Shown here in pieces: positions 54,619-63,031 of a stretch of DNA of 64,000 bases. The notes under the pieces were generated by a model, which saw only the letters and a list, made by a program, of their open reading frames with translations, was not told where the DNA came from and did no database searches. Origin of the DNA: Halapricum desulfuricans (GTDB taxonomy: Archaea > Halobacteriota > Halobacteria > Halobacteriales > Haloarculaceae); the NCBI RefSeq assembly GCF_017094465.1, contig NZ_CP064791.1, positions 62,001-126,000 on the forward strand, read 5' to 3'. Each line of letters begins with the position of its first letter. The stretch's first letter is position 1. The position numbers were made by a program, and so were the translations under genes.

Positions 54619-54840
54619 TCACTCGTGGTCGACGAACGCGGAGACTGGCGCGGGCTGGATCGAGAGGTGGGTATCTTTGAATCCGCTCGAATACTTCAGC
54701 CCGTAGCCGACCATCGCCAGATCGGGAGCGAGCGCGAGGACGACGAGCAGCCACAGTGGCCCGTCGAGAACGAAGAACGCGGCGAGTGCACTGACGAAGA
54801 CGGTCACGCCCTCCAGTCGCAGGTAGGTTCGCGGCTCCAT
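54619..54840 (-). pseudogene. Short DUF4260-like membrane protein, apparently truncated
   Basis: A 73-residue frame from the ATG at 54838-54840: MEPRTYLRLEGVTVFVSAL, then AAFFVLDGPLWLLVVLALAPDLAMVGY, shown in part, with two helices. This matches the first half of DUF4260 proteins (R-L-E-G ... P-D-L-S-M-x-G-Y). The remaining helices of the family (to about 115 residues) are missing: after GLKYSSGFKDTHLS the frame ends, and only 48 bases separate it from the next gene start. It is probably a decayed remnant, though a stable short form cannot be excluded. Confidence 0.6.
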
Positions 54841-54918
54841 GGCGAAACGTCGGCGCTCTCCCGGAAAGATCCATCGCCGAAAGCAACGTTTAGGGTCGCG
54901 GGACTGCCATCTGTTGGC

Positions 54919-56130
54919 ATGCCAAGCGCAGCAGACCTCGCCGAGCGCGTCAGGGAGGGCGACCTCCGGCTGTACGAACTCGAAGATCATGCCGACGCCG
55001 ACACGGCGGCCGCGGCCCGCCGACAGCTCCTCGCGGAGGAAGTCGGGGCCGACCTGGAGACGGTCGGGGACTACTCGTTCCCGGGCGAACGCGCCGAGCC
55101 CAACATCGAGAACATGATCGGCGCGGCCCAGATCCCGATGGGCGTCGCCGGTCCACTCCCCATCGACGGCTCGGCGGCCGCGGACGACTTCTACGTTCCG
55201 CTCGCGACGACGGAAGGGGCACTCGTCGCCAGCGTCAACCGCGGGATGGGCGCCATCCGCAACGCCGGCGGTGCCAACGCCGAGGTCCTGAAGTACGGGA
55301 TCACCCGCGCGCCCGTCTTCTCGGTCGCGGACGTCACAGAGGCCGCCGAGGTTGTCGAGTGGGTCGAGGACAACGAGGACCTCATCGAAGAGGTCGCTGA
55401 GGAGACCGACCCACACATCGAGTACCAGGACGTCACGCCCTACGTCGTCGGCGACAACGTCTTCCTCCGGTTCGATTTCGACACCGGCGACGCGATGGGG
55501 ATGAACATGGTGACCATCGCCAGCCGGTCGGTCGCCGAGACGATCGAGGCAGAGACGCCGGCCTCGCTGGTCGCGGTCTCGGGCAACCTCTGTACCGACA
55601 AAAAGCCCGCCGCGATCAACGCCGTCGAGGGCCGCGGGTACACGGTCGCCGCCGACGTCGTCATCCCGAGAGCCGTCGTCGAGGACCGCTTCGGGACCAC
55701 GCCCGAAGCCATCGCCGAGGTCAACACCCGAAAGAATCTGGTCGGCAGCGCCAAGGCCGCCAGTCTGGGGTTCAACGCTCACGTCGCTAACGTCGTCGGC
55801 GCGGCCTTCCTCGCGCTGGGTCAGGACGAAGCCCACGTCGTCGACGGCTCGAACGCGATCACGAGCGTCGAGGCCCGCGAGGACGGCCTTTACGCCTCTG
55901 TGACTTTCTCCTCGCTGCCGGTCGGCACCGTCGGCGGCGGAACCGGCCTGCCGACCCAGTCCGAGGCGCTCGAGGTGCTCGGCCTCGCCGGCGGTGGCGA
56001 CCCCGTCGGGACGAACGGCGACGCGCTGGCGGAGGTCATCGCCGCGGCGGGACTCGCCGGCGAACTCTCGCTGCTCGGCGCGCTCGCCGGCCGACACCTC
56101 GCCAGCGCCCACGAGGAACACGGACGGTAG
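54919..56130 (+). CDS. hmgA: 3-hydroxy-3-methylglutaryl-CoA reductase (class I)
   Basis: A 403-residue NADPH enzyme that makes mevalonate for archaeal lipids. It begins MPSAADLAERVREGDLRLYE. It has ENMIGAAQIPMGVAGPLP (catalytic Glu is in TTEGALVAS), DTGDAMGMNMV, the catalytic Lys in SGNLCTDKKPAA, and ALGQDEAHVVDGS, with the cofactor site GTVGGGTGLPTQ. The catalytic His is in HEEH near the end. It is the target of mevinolin in haloarchaea. The ATG at 54919 fits the family start. Confidence 0.97.
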   Translation: MPSAADLAERVREGDLRLYELEDHADADTAAAARRQLLAEEVGADLETVGDYSFPGERAEPNIENMIGAAQIPMGVAGPLPIDGSAAADDFYVPLATTEGALVASVNRGMGAIRNAGGANAEVLKYGITRAPVFSVADVTEAAEVVEWVEDNEDLIEEVAEETDPHIEYQDVTPYVVGDNVFLRFDFDTGDAMGMNMVTIASRSVAETIEAETPASLVAVSGNLCTDKKPAAINAVEGRGYTVAADVVIPRAVVEDRFGTTPEAIAEVNTRKNLVGSAKAASLGFNAHVANVVGAAFLALGQDEAHVVDGSNAITSVEAREDGLYASVTFSSLPVGTVGGGTGLPTQSEALEVLGLAGGGDPVGTNGDALAEVIAAAGLAGELSLLGALAGRHLASAHEEHGR

Positions 56131-56152
56131 GCGAGGGCCAGGATAGCCCGCC

Positions 56153-56284
56153 ATGACTCACGACACGCCCGGCGACGACACCGACGACTTGCGGTGGTGC
56201 GAGCACTGCCAGCTTTCGGTCGAGCCGGTTGCGGGTGATTCAGGGCCCGAGTGTCCGGCCTGTGGTGCCAGTCTCAACGAGTAA
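56153..56284 (+). CDS. 43-residue zinc-ribbon microprotein
   Basis: From the ATG at 56153: an acidic start MTHDTPGDDTDDLRW, then CEHCQLSVEPVAGDSG and PECPACGASLNE. It holds two Cys-x-x-Cys pairs (CEHC and CPAC) 16 residues apart, forming one zinc ribbon. It starts 23 bases after the HMG-CoA reductase stop in the same direction. Such small acidic zinc ribbons are frequent in Halobacteria; no specific role is known. Confidence 0.75.
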   Translation: MTHDTPGDDTDDLRWCEHCQLSVEPVAGDSGPECPACGASLNE

Positions 56285-56310
56285 TCTCGGCTCAAATCCG
56301 ATGACCCCAG

Positions 56311-58116
56311 TCACTTACCGCGTCCCTGCTCGCCTTTGCCCTGTCTTCGTCCCTGGAGGCTGCGCTGGGCCATCGCGGTCCCAGCCTGGACGTCCCGGTG
56401 CGGTCCCGTCGTCCGAAACGAGCGCTTCGTGAGCACGCCGAGCAGCAACGCCGCGCCGCCGGCCACGACCGCCCACAATCCGCTGCCGACGCCGTACAGC
56501 CCTGCGGTGGCGACGACGGCGGCGCCGGTCGCGCTCCCGAACACGACCTGGCGGGCCAGGCGACTGAACACGCCGTTCTCTGACTCGATGTCCATCGACG
56601 TGCGGAGCGCGCCGCGCTCTGCTCGATCCAGTGCTGCGTCGAGCTGTCCCGGAACCCGGCGCACGCCCCGTTCGAACTCGACTACGCGCGAGCGTACTTC
56701 CCCGCGAACCCGGTCCGCGGTCCCGGTCTCGGTCGCCCGATCGGCGACGTACTCCTTGAGGACGTCGATGAAATCGAAATCGGGATCGAGCGTCCGACAG
56801 ACCCCTTCGAGGACGCTCGAAACCCGGACGACGAGCGCGAGGTCCTGGGGGAGACGCATCGGCATCTCCTGCATCCTCCCCTGGAACTGCTCGAAGAGCT
56901 CGGCCACCCGATACTGGCTGATGTCCTCGCCGCGGAAACTGTCCAGCACGAGCTCGAACCCCTCGGCCATCAGCTGTCGGTCTGCAGCTGGATCGAGTGC
57001 ACCCATCGCGACGAACGCGTCGATCATCCGATCGACGTCGTCCTCGGCGACGGCGACGTAGAACTCGAACAACTGCTCGCGAGTCTGCTCGCCCAGTCGC
57101 CCCGCCATCCCGAAGTCGTAGAAGACGATCGTTCCGTCCTCCTGGACGGCGAGGTTGCCCGGATGAGGGTCGGCGTGAAAGAGCCCGTGCTCGACGATCA
57201 TTCGCATGTATGCGTTTTCCAGCCGTTCGACCAGCGCCGACCGGTCGATCCCCCTTCGATCGAGCGCGTCCAGGTCGGTGATCTTGACGCCCTCGACGTA
57301 CTCCATGACGAGCACGCGATCGGTCGAATACTCGCTTTCCACGTCCGGCAGGCGGATCTTCGGATCGTCGGCGAAGTTCTCGGCGATCCGTTCGAGCGTC
57401 TGGGCCTCCAGTTGGTAATTCATCTCCCGGCGGATCGAGGTCGCAAATTCCTCAGTGATGTTCTCTAGGGTGAACTGCTGGGACGGGGACGAAAACCGGG
57501 CCAGTATGGGAACGAGTACCGACAGCACCCGGATGTCGGCTTCGACCCGCCGCCTGATTCCCGGCCGCAGGACCTTCACTGCCACCCGGTCGCCATCGAG
57601 TCGCGCGGTGTAGACTTGCCCGAGACTCGCGCCGCTGATCGGCTCGCGGTCGAACGACTCGAACACGGATTCGACGTCGCCGATTTCCTCGTCCAGCAGC
57701 GGTTCGATGTCGTCCCAGGGATCGGGCGGGACCCGGTCCTGCAGTCGGGACAGCACGTCCACGTACGCCCCCGGGAGCACGTCCGGGCGCGTCGAGAGCA
57801 ACTGTCCGAGCTTGATGAACGTCGGGCCCAGCGAGACGAACGCCGAAAGCAGGAACTCGGCGCGTTCGCGGCGCTGGTCCTCGGTGACATCGCGCCCGCC
57901 ACCGAACAGTAGGAAGCGCCGACGGTCGCGCCACCACTTGATCGCCAGCGGCAGGAACGTCTTGACGACGATCAGCAGCCGCCACAGCGCGCGCAACCGA
58001 ACCCCGAATCCGACGGACTTGCCGTCGCTCGCGGGCGGCCCCTGCCCGCTGGTACGGGCCGCCCGAGAGCCGGCCACTGATTCCGGACCGGATCCGTCTG
58101 GTGAGCCGTTGTCCAT
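56311..58116 (-). CDS. UbiB/ABC1 (ADCK) family protein kinase-like ATPase
   Basis: A 601-residue protein from the ATG at 58114-58116. The family motif FIKLGQLLSTRPDVLPGAYVD (KxGQ) begins at about 115 and is quoted in part. It is followed by ISGASLGQVYTARL, VAVKVLRP, the catalytic GLFHADPHPGNLAV and YDFGMAGRLGE. Two hydrophobic helices close to the C-terminus (about 535-575) anchor it to the membrane. UbiB proteins support isoprenoid-quinone synthesis; in Halobacteria menaquinone may be the target. The first 50 residues are low-complexity. Confidence 0.93.
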   Translation of the reverse strand: MDNGSPDGSGPESVAGSRAARTSGQGPPASDGKSVGFGVRLRALWRLLIVVKTFLPLAIKWWRDRRRFLLFGGGRDVTEDQRRERAEFLLSAFVSLGPTFIKLGQLLSTRPDVLPGAYVDVLSRLQDRVPPDPWDDIEPLLDEEIGDVESVFESFDREPISGASLGQVYTARLDGDRVAVKVLRPGIRRRVEADIRVLSVLVPILARFSSPSQQFTLENITEEFATSIRREMNYQLEAQTLERIAENFADDPKIRLPDVESEYSTDRVLVMEYVEGVKITDLDALDRRGIDRSALVERLENAYMRMIVEHGLFHADPHPGNLAVQEDGTIVFYDFGMAGRLGEQTREQLFEFYVAVAEDDVDRMIDAFVAMGALDPAADRQLMAEGFELVLDSFRGEDISQYRVAELFEQFQGRMQEMPMRLPQDLALVVRVSSVLEGVCRTLDPDFDFIDVLKEYVADRATETGTADRVRGEVRSRVVEFERGVRRVPGQLDAALDRAERGALRTSMDIESENGVFSRLARQVVFGSATGAAVVATAGLYGVGSGLWAVVAGGAALLLGVLTKRSFRTTGPHRDVQAGTAMAQRSLQGRRQGKGEQGRGK

Positions 58117-58354
58117 CGCTTTGGAGGTTACACGGGCCCGCCGGCCTTGTAGGTTGGCTCTGGCGGTTGATCGACTGATACGACTATTAGTCCGTCTCAC
58201 TGTCGCCAGTAGCTGATTGTCGCCGGACTCCCGCTGTAGACCAGGTCGTTGCTCGGAACGCTGTGCGAGCATCTCGGCTGAGACCGCAAGCCCTACTCTC
58301 GCTTGAGATCTTATTTATCGGTGGATTCTTATATTTTATTCCCAATATAATATC

Positions 58355-59689
58355 ATGGATCAGAAGAGACGGCGAGTCCTTCGGATCGCGGGAATGACGG
58401 GTGCTTTCGCTATTGCTGGCTGTAGTTCCAACGGATCTGACGACGATCTTGATAGCGGTGGAACCACGCCTCTCGCGTCGTCCGAGACATCGACGGAAAC
58501 GCCGTCTCCAACTAGACATCCAACGCGAGAGTGGAAACTCGTCGTTAGCGACGGAGATTACGGTGACTTTATCGGGCAGTCCGTTGCGGTGGATGGCGAT
58601 ACTGCTGTCGTTGGGGCCCCAGAGGATAACAACCAGAACGGGGATACTGCCGGCTCGGCGTACGTGTTCTCCCGTGATAGCGACGGGTGGACTCAGCAGG
58701 TAAAACTCATCGCTGACGATGGCAACAGCCAAGATCGGTTCGGGAAGTCTGTCGCAATGGATGGCGACACAGCCGTTGTTGGGGCCATCGGGGATGAGGA
58801 TCCGAATGGGCCGGGTGGGGGTTCGGCGTACGTGTTCACTCGTGATGGCGATAGGTGGATTCAGCAGGCGAAACTCGTTCCTGATGACGGCGGCAAGACA
58901 GACTATTTCGGATTTTCCATCGCCATAGACGGTGACACCGTCGTTCTCGGGGCCTTTGCAGATAACGATCCGAACGGTTCCAGGGCTGGCTCGGCGTACG
59001 TGTTCACCCGTGATGGTGGTAAGTGGGCCCAGCAGGCGAAGCTCGTCGCTAACGACGGTGACAGTGGTGACGGATTTGGGTGGTCTGTCGCGGTGGACGG
59101 CGACACTATCGTTGTCGGAGGCAATCAAATCCAGATTTCGCCCGAGCCTGGTGCGAACTCGGCGTACGTGTTTGCCCGTGATGGTGACACATGGACCCAG
59201 CGGGCGAAACTCACTGCCGACGACAGTGACGACGGAGATCGGTTTGGGGAATCCGTCGCGGTGGATGGCGACCTTGCCATTGTTGGGGAAAGTCAAACTA
59301 ATCGTGCAAATGAGCCTGGATCCGGCTCTGCGTACGTGTTCGCTCGTGATGGCAGCAGGTGGACTCAGCAGGCGAAACTCACTGCTGACGACGGTGCTAG
59401 TGGTGATGGATTCGGGTGGTCCGTCGCAATGGACGCCGGGACGGCTGTTATCGGGGCCATCCGGGACGACTTGAAAATGAAAAGAGACGTTTCTGGCTCT
59501 GCGTACGTGTTCGCCCGTGATGGCGGCAAGTGGACCCAGCAGGCGAAACTTACTGCTGATGACGGTGACACCGGTAAAGGATTCGGGTGGTCTGTCGCAA
59601 TTGATGACAATATGGCTGTTGTCGGGACTAACCAGGTCTTGAGCGAGGGATTGGATTGGCACGTATCAGCATATATCTTTGATTTATAA
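58355..59689 (+). CDS. Tat-lipoprotein with seven FG-GAP-like beta-propeller repeats
   Basis: A 444-residue secreted lipoprotein. The start is MDQKRRRVLRIAGM with the twin-arginine region, then the lipobox IAGCSS (Cys23) and a Ser/Thr/Asp-rich linker to about residue 60. Seven repeats of about 56-58 residues follow, each with a unit like GDGFGWSVAVDGDTxVVG, then GSAYVFxRDGxxWTQQAKL; GSAYVF occurs at bases near 58650, 58825, 58993, 59158, 59327 and 59497, with a final VSAYIF. It should fold as a seven-bladed propeller on the cell surface, perhaps for adhesion or sugar binding. The minus strand is also open because of the repeats. Confidence 0.85.
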   Translation: MDQKRRRVLRIAGMTGAFAIAGCSSNGSDDDLDSGGTTPLASSETSTETPSPTRHPTREWKLVVSDGDYGDFIGQSVAVDGDTAVVGAPEDNNQNGDTAGSAYVFSRDSDGWTQQVKLIADDGNSQDRFGKSVAMDGDTAVVGAIGDEDPNGPGGGSAYVFTRDGDRWIQQAKLVPDDGGKTDYFGFSIAIDGDTVVLGAFADNDPNGSRAGSAYVFTRDGGKWAQQAKLVANDGDSGDGFGWSVAVDGDTIVVGGNQIQISPEPGANSAYVFARDGDTWTQRAKLTADDSDDGDRFGESVAVDGDLAIVGESQTNRANEPGSGSAYVFARDGSRWTQQAKLTADDGASGDGFGWSVAMDAGTAVIGAIRDDLKMKRDVSGSAYVFARDGGKWTQQAKLTADDGDTGKGFGWSVAIDDNMAVVGTNQVLSEGLDWHVSAYIFDL

Positions 59690-59816
59690 TCCGTCTGTCA
59701 TTCAGTGGTGAAAGGCATTTATTTCACCGGTAAGTCACGAGGCCCCGAAGTCGCTGCTCTCCCAGCGCTGCAGAGACGAAATTGACTTACAACCGCCGCT
59801 ATCACACGAAACCAGT

Positions 59817-59852
59817 ATGAGCGTTTCCGATATCGGGGTGAGCGGTCGATGA
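59817..59852 (+). CDS. 11-codon upstream ORF before ACT gene 1
   Basis: The ATG at 59817 opens MSVSDIGVSGR and ends with TGA at 59850-59852, overlapping the ACT-gene ATG at 59849-59851 as ATGA. A TATA-like 'gacttacaa' at about 59783-59791 is about 29 bases upstream, fitting a leaderless transcript beginning at this codon. The paralogous ACT gene at 61431 has an 11-codon upstream ORF with the same overlap. Confidence 0.5.
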   Translation: MSVSDIGVSGR

Positions 59853-60373
59853 GCGATTCGCGAACCCAGTCGTATACGGTTCGGCTGGAACTCGCCGACG
59901 AACCCGGCGAGCTACTGGCCGCGCTGGAACCGATCGCCGACAACGGCGGTAATCTATTGTCGATCTTCCACGAGCGCGGGAACGTCTCCCCGCGCGGCCG
60001 CATTCCGGTCGAGGTGGACCTGGAGGCGACGCCGGAGCGCTTCGAGACGATCGTCGAAGCGCTGCGCGAGGCCGGCGTCAACGTCGTCCAGGCGGGCCAG
60101 GAACGGTACAGCGAGGAACTGACGGTGGTTCTCGTGGGTCATCTCGTCGATACTGATCTTTCGGACACACTCTCGCAGCTACGGGATGAGAACGGTGCCG
60201 TTGCGGATGTGTCACTGTCCGCGCCGGAGGGCGCAGAGGGTGAATCGAGCGCCCGGGTTCGACTGAAGACCGATCAGGGGGCCGTCGAGGAGACGCTTCA
60301 GGCCGTCCGATCGGTCGCCGACCAGAAGGACTTGCGCGTGATCGAGCCGCTGGCAGCGGGAGGTGGTGTCTGA
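59849..60373 (+). CDS. ACT-domain regulatory protein 1
   Basis: A 174-residue protein of two ACT-like modules: residues 7-85 (YTVRLELADEPGELLAALEPIADNGGNLLSI, quoted in part, and RFETIVEALREAGVNVVQ) and 87-174. ACT domains bind amino acids and adjust enzymes. The stop overlaps the homoserine dehydrogenase start (TGATG). A homoserine dehydrogenase lacking its own ACT domain lies directly downstream, so this protein probably is its separate regulatory subunit. A near copy is at 61431-61958. Confidence 0.88.
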   Translation: MSDSRTQSYTVRLELADEPGELLAALEPIADNGGNLLSIFHERGNVSPRGRIPVEVDLEATPERFETIVEALREAGVNVVQAGQERYSEELTVVLVGHLVDTDLSDTLSQLRDENGAVADVSLSAPEGAEGESSARVRLKTDQGAVEETLQAVRSVADQKDLRVIEPLAAGGGV

Positions 60374-61329
60374 TGCGTCTGGCGATCGTCGGGACCGGCA
60401 CCGTCGGGAGTTCCGTCGCGGAACTCGCCGGAGAGTACGGACACACGGTGACCGCGATGGCGAACGTCGAGGCGGCGACGATCGACCCTGACGGGATCGA
60501 CGTCGAAGCCGCGCTTGAGCGCCAGCACGAGGGTGAGCGCCACCTTGGCGAGGCCGACCCCGAGGATGCTCTCGACGCCGAATACGACGTGCTCGTGGAG
60601 GCGACGCCGGTCACGCTCGGCGACGCCCAGCCCGGGTTCGGCCACGTGACGGTCGCACTCGAACGGGACCGTCACGTCGTGCTGGCCAACAAGGGACCGG
60701 TCGCGGAACGCTACGGCGAGGTGATGGCCCTGGCCGAAGAGAGTGCTGGCGAGGTCCGGTTCGAGGCGACGGTCGGCGGCGCGATTCCGGTGCTGTCGAC
60801 GATCGAAGACTACGGTCCGGGGACGATCACCGCGGCCCGGGGCGTGCTCAACGGGACCGCGAACTTCATCCTCTCACGGATGGCCAGTGCCGGGCTGGGC
60901 TACGAACACGTGCTGGCCGAGGCGCAGGATCTCGGCGTCGCGGAAACGGATCCCGCGTTCGACGTGGAAGGGACCGACGCGGCCCTGAAGTGTGTCATCC
61001 TGGCGAACGTCCTCACTGGGAGCGACCGCGAGTACACCCTCGAAGATGCGACCGTCGAGGGCATCAAAGACATTCCCGAGAGCGCGCTGGAGCTAGCCCA
61101 GGAAGACGGCCGAACGATCCGACTGATCGGCGAGGTCTCGGGCGGCGAGATCCGCGTCGGCCCGCGACTGGTGCCCGAACACAGTGAGCTCGCAGTCACC
61201 GGGACGACCAATATCGTCCAGCTGGAGACCGAAAACGCGGGGCGACTCAACCTCTCGGGTCGCGGCGCTGGCGGTCCGGAGACCGCGACAGCGATGCTGG
61301 CCGATGTCGGCCGACTCGACCCGCTGTAA
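60373..61329 (+). CDS. hom: Homoserine dehydrogenase 1
   Basis: A 318-residue NAD(P)H enzyme that reduces aspartate semialdehyde to homoserine for threonine, methionine and isoleucine synthesis. Visible are LAIVGTGTVGSSVAEL (nucleotide binding), ALERDRHVVLANKGPVAERYGE, VGGAIPVLSTIEDYGPG (substrate part), GVLNGTANFILSRM (signature), EAQDLGVAETDPAFDVEGTDAALK, and GPRLVPEHS. It has no C-terminal ACT domain. Bases 60613-60785 are identical to 62195-62367 in the second copy. Confidence 0.95.
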   Translation: MRLAIVGTGTVGSSVAELAGEYGHTVTAMANVEAATIDPDGIDVEAALERQHEGERHLGEADPEDALDAEYDVLVEATPVTLGDAQPGFGHVTVALERDRHVVLANKGPVAERYGEVMALAEESAGEVRFEATVGGAIPVLSTIEDYGPGTITAARGVLNGTANFILSRMASAGLGYEHVLAEAQDLGVAETDPAFDVEGTDAALKCVILANVLTGSDREYTLEDATVEGIKDIPESALELAQEDGRTIRLIGEVSGGEIRVGPRLVPEHSELAVTGTTNIVQLETENAGRLNLSGRGAGGPETATAMLADVGRLDPL

Positions 61330-61398
61330 CGCCGATTGCGGCTCGCGCTGCCGCCCCGTCCCAACTTTCTTAGCACCGTCCGGCGTACGCCTGATACC

Positions 61399-61434
61399 AT
61401 GAACCCGATCGCGAGCGCGGTGAGCGACCGATGA
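61399..61434 (+). CDS. 11-codon upstream ORF before ACT gene 2
   Basis: The ATG at 61399 opens MNPIASAVSDR, and the TGA at 61432-61434 overlaps the ACT-gene ATG at 61431-61433 (ATGA). A TATA-like 'tttcttagc' at about 61365-61373 is about 29 bases before it. Length and end (VSxR) match the first upstream ORF, while the first seven codons differ. Confidence 0.5.
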   Translation: MNPIASAVSDR

Positions 61435-61958
61435 GCGAGACCCGAACCCAGGCGTACACGGTCCGGCTGGAACTGGATGACGAACCCGGCGAGCTGCTGG
61501 CCGCGCTGGAACCGATCGCCGACAACGGCGGTAATCTATTATCTATCTTTCACGAACGGGGCAACCTCACACCGCGGGGCCGCATCCCGGTCGAGGTGGA
61601 TCTCGAGGCGACGCCCGAACGCTTCGAGACGATCGTCGAGGCACTGCGCGAAGCCGGCGTCAACGTCGTCCAGGCGGGCCAGGAACGGTACAGCGAGGAA
61701 CTGACGGTAGTTCTCGTGGGTCACCTCGTTGATACTGACCTTTCGGATACGCTCTCACAATTGCGGGCGGAGACGGATAGCCGCGTCGCGGACCTGTCGC
61801 TGTCCGCCCCGCAAGGGGTCGACGACGAATCGAGCGCCCGGGTTCGACTGAAGACCGATCAGGGGGCCGTCGAGGAGACGCTTCAGGCCGTCCGATCGGT
61901 CGCCGATCAGAAAGACCTGCGCGTGATCGAACCGCTGGCGACCGGGGGTGGCGTCTGA
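61431..61958 (+). CDS. ACT-domain regulatory protein 2
   Basis: A 175-residue near copy of the ACT protein at 59849, almost identical over residues 5-115 and from SSARVRLKTDQGAVEE to the end, with the differing part around residues 117-135 (RAETDSRVADLSLSAPQGVDD). Its stop overlaps the start of the second homoserine dehydrogenase by one base (TGATG at 61956). Probably the regulatory partner of that copy; the change in the middle might alter its effector or partner. Confidence 0.88.
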   Translation: MSETRTQAYTVRLELDDEPGELLAALEPIADNGGNLLSIFHERGNLTPRGRIPVEVDLEATPERFETIVEALREAGVNVVQAGQERYSEELTVVLVGHLVDTDLSDTLSQLRAETDSRVADLSLSAPQGVDDESSARVRLKTDQGAVEETLQAVRSVADQKDLRVIEPLATGGGV

Positions 61959-62917
61959 TGCGCCTCGCGATCGCAGGCGCGGGCGCAGTCGGGAGTTCCG
62001 TCGCGGAACTGGCCGGCGAATACGGACACACGGTGACCGCGATAACCGACTCGACGTCGGCCGCGACCGATCCCGACGGTCTCGATGTCGACGCTGTCCT
62101 CGAACGCAAGAACACTGAGGGGATCGTCGGGACGGCGGACCCAGTGGATGCCCTCGACGCCGACTACGACGTGCTCGTGGAAGCGACGCCGACGACGCTC
62201 GGCGACGCCCAGCCCGGGTTCGGCCACGTGACGGTCGCACTCGAACGGGACCGTCACGTCGTGCTGGCCAACAAGGGACCGGTCGCGGAACGCTACGGCG
62301 AGGTGATGGCCCTGGCCGAAGAGAGTGCTGGCGAGGTCCGGTTCGAGGCGACGGTCGGCGGCGCGATCCCGGTGCTGTCGACGATCGAGAACTACGGTCC
62401 GGGGACGATCACCGCGGCCCGGGGCGTGCTCAACGGGACCGCGAACTTCATCCTCTCGCGGATGGCCGGGGAGGGGCTGGATTACGAACACGTGCTGGCC
62501 GAGGCGCAGGATCTGGGTGTCGCGGAAGCCGATCCTGCCTTCGACGTGGAAGGCACCGACGCGGCGCTGAAATTCGTCATCCTGGCGAACGTCCTCGCGG
62601 CGGGCGACCGCGAGTACACCCTCGACGATGCGACCGTCGAGGGGATCGAGGCGATCCCGCCCAGTGCGCTGGAACTGGCCCGCGAAGACGGCCGGACCAT
62701 TCGCCTGATCGGCGAGGTTTCGGGCGGCGAGATCCGTGTCGGACCACGGCTGGTGTCCGAACAGGCCGATCTCGCCCCGAGTGGCACCCGCAACATCGTT
62801 CAGCTGGAGACCGAAAACGCGGGACGGCTTAATCTCTCGGGCCGCGGCGCGGGCGGTCCGGAGACCGCGACGGCGGTACTGTCGGACGTTACGCAACTTG
62901 CCCCCCGCGCCCCGTGA
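61958..62917 (+). CDS. hom: Homoserine dehydrogenase 2
   Basis: A 319-residue paralog of the enzyme at 60373. The start LAIAGAGAVGSSVAEL, the VVLANKGPVAERYGE region and GVLNGTANFILSRM are the same. Differences lie at residues 25-60 (TDSTSAATDPDGLDVDAVLERKNTEG, in part) and the C-terminal segment (SEQADLAPSGTRN). The catalytic residues are conserved in both copies, so both are probably active. It is followed by EF-1alpha after 114 bases. Confidence 0.95.
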   Translation: MRLAIAGAGAVGSSVAELAGEYGHTVTAITDSTSAATDPDGLDVDAVLERKNTEGIVGTADPVDALDADYDVLVEATPTTLGDAQPGFGHVTVALERDRHVVLANKGPVAERYGEVMALAEESAGEVRFEATVGGAIPVLSTIENYGPGTITAARGVLNGTANFILSRMAGEGLDYEHVLAEAQDLGVAEADPAFDVEGTDAALKFVILANVLAAGDREYTLDDATVEGIEAIPPSALELAREDGRTIRLIGEVSGGEIRVGPRLVSEQADLAPSGTRNIVQLETENAGRLNLSGRGAGGPETATAVLSDVTQLAPRAP

Positions 62918-63031
62918 CAGCAGTTGCCAAAACGCAAGACGGCGACGGGACCGCTCCTGTGCCGTATCGAAACCGTTTTAATTGCTTCTGCCGAAGGTTT
63001 CCGATACAGCGCCTCTGCGCGTGAGATACCA

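Noticed and set aside
58187-59662. Open minus-strand frame of 491 codons across the FG-GAP lipoprotein
   Set aside because: Its repeats (GEHVRRA) are the mirror image of the repeated GSAYVF coding units on the plus strand. The plus-strand protein has a Tat signal, lipobox and propeller repeats; the minus frame has none.
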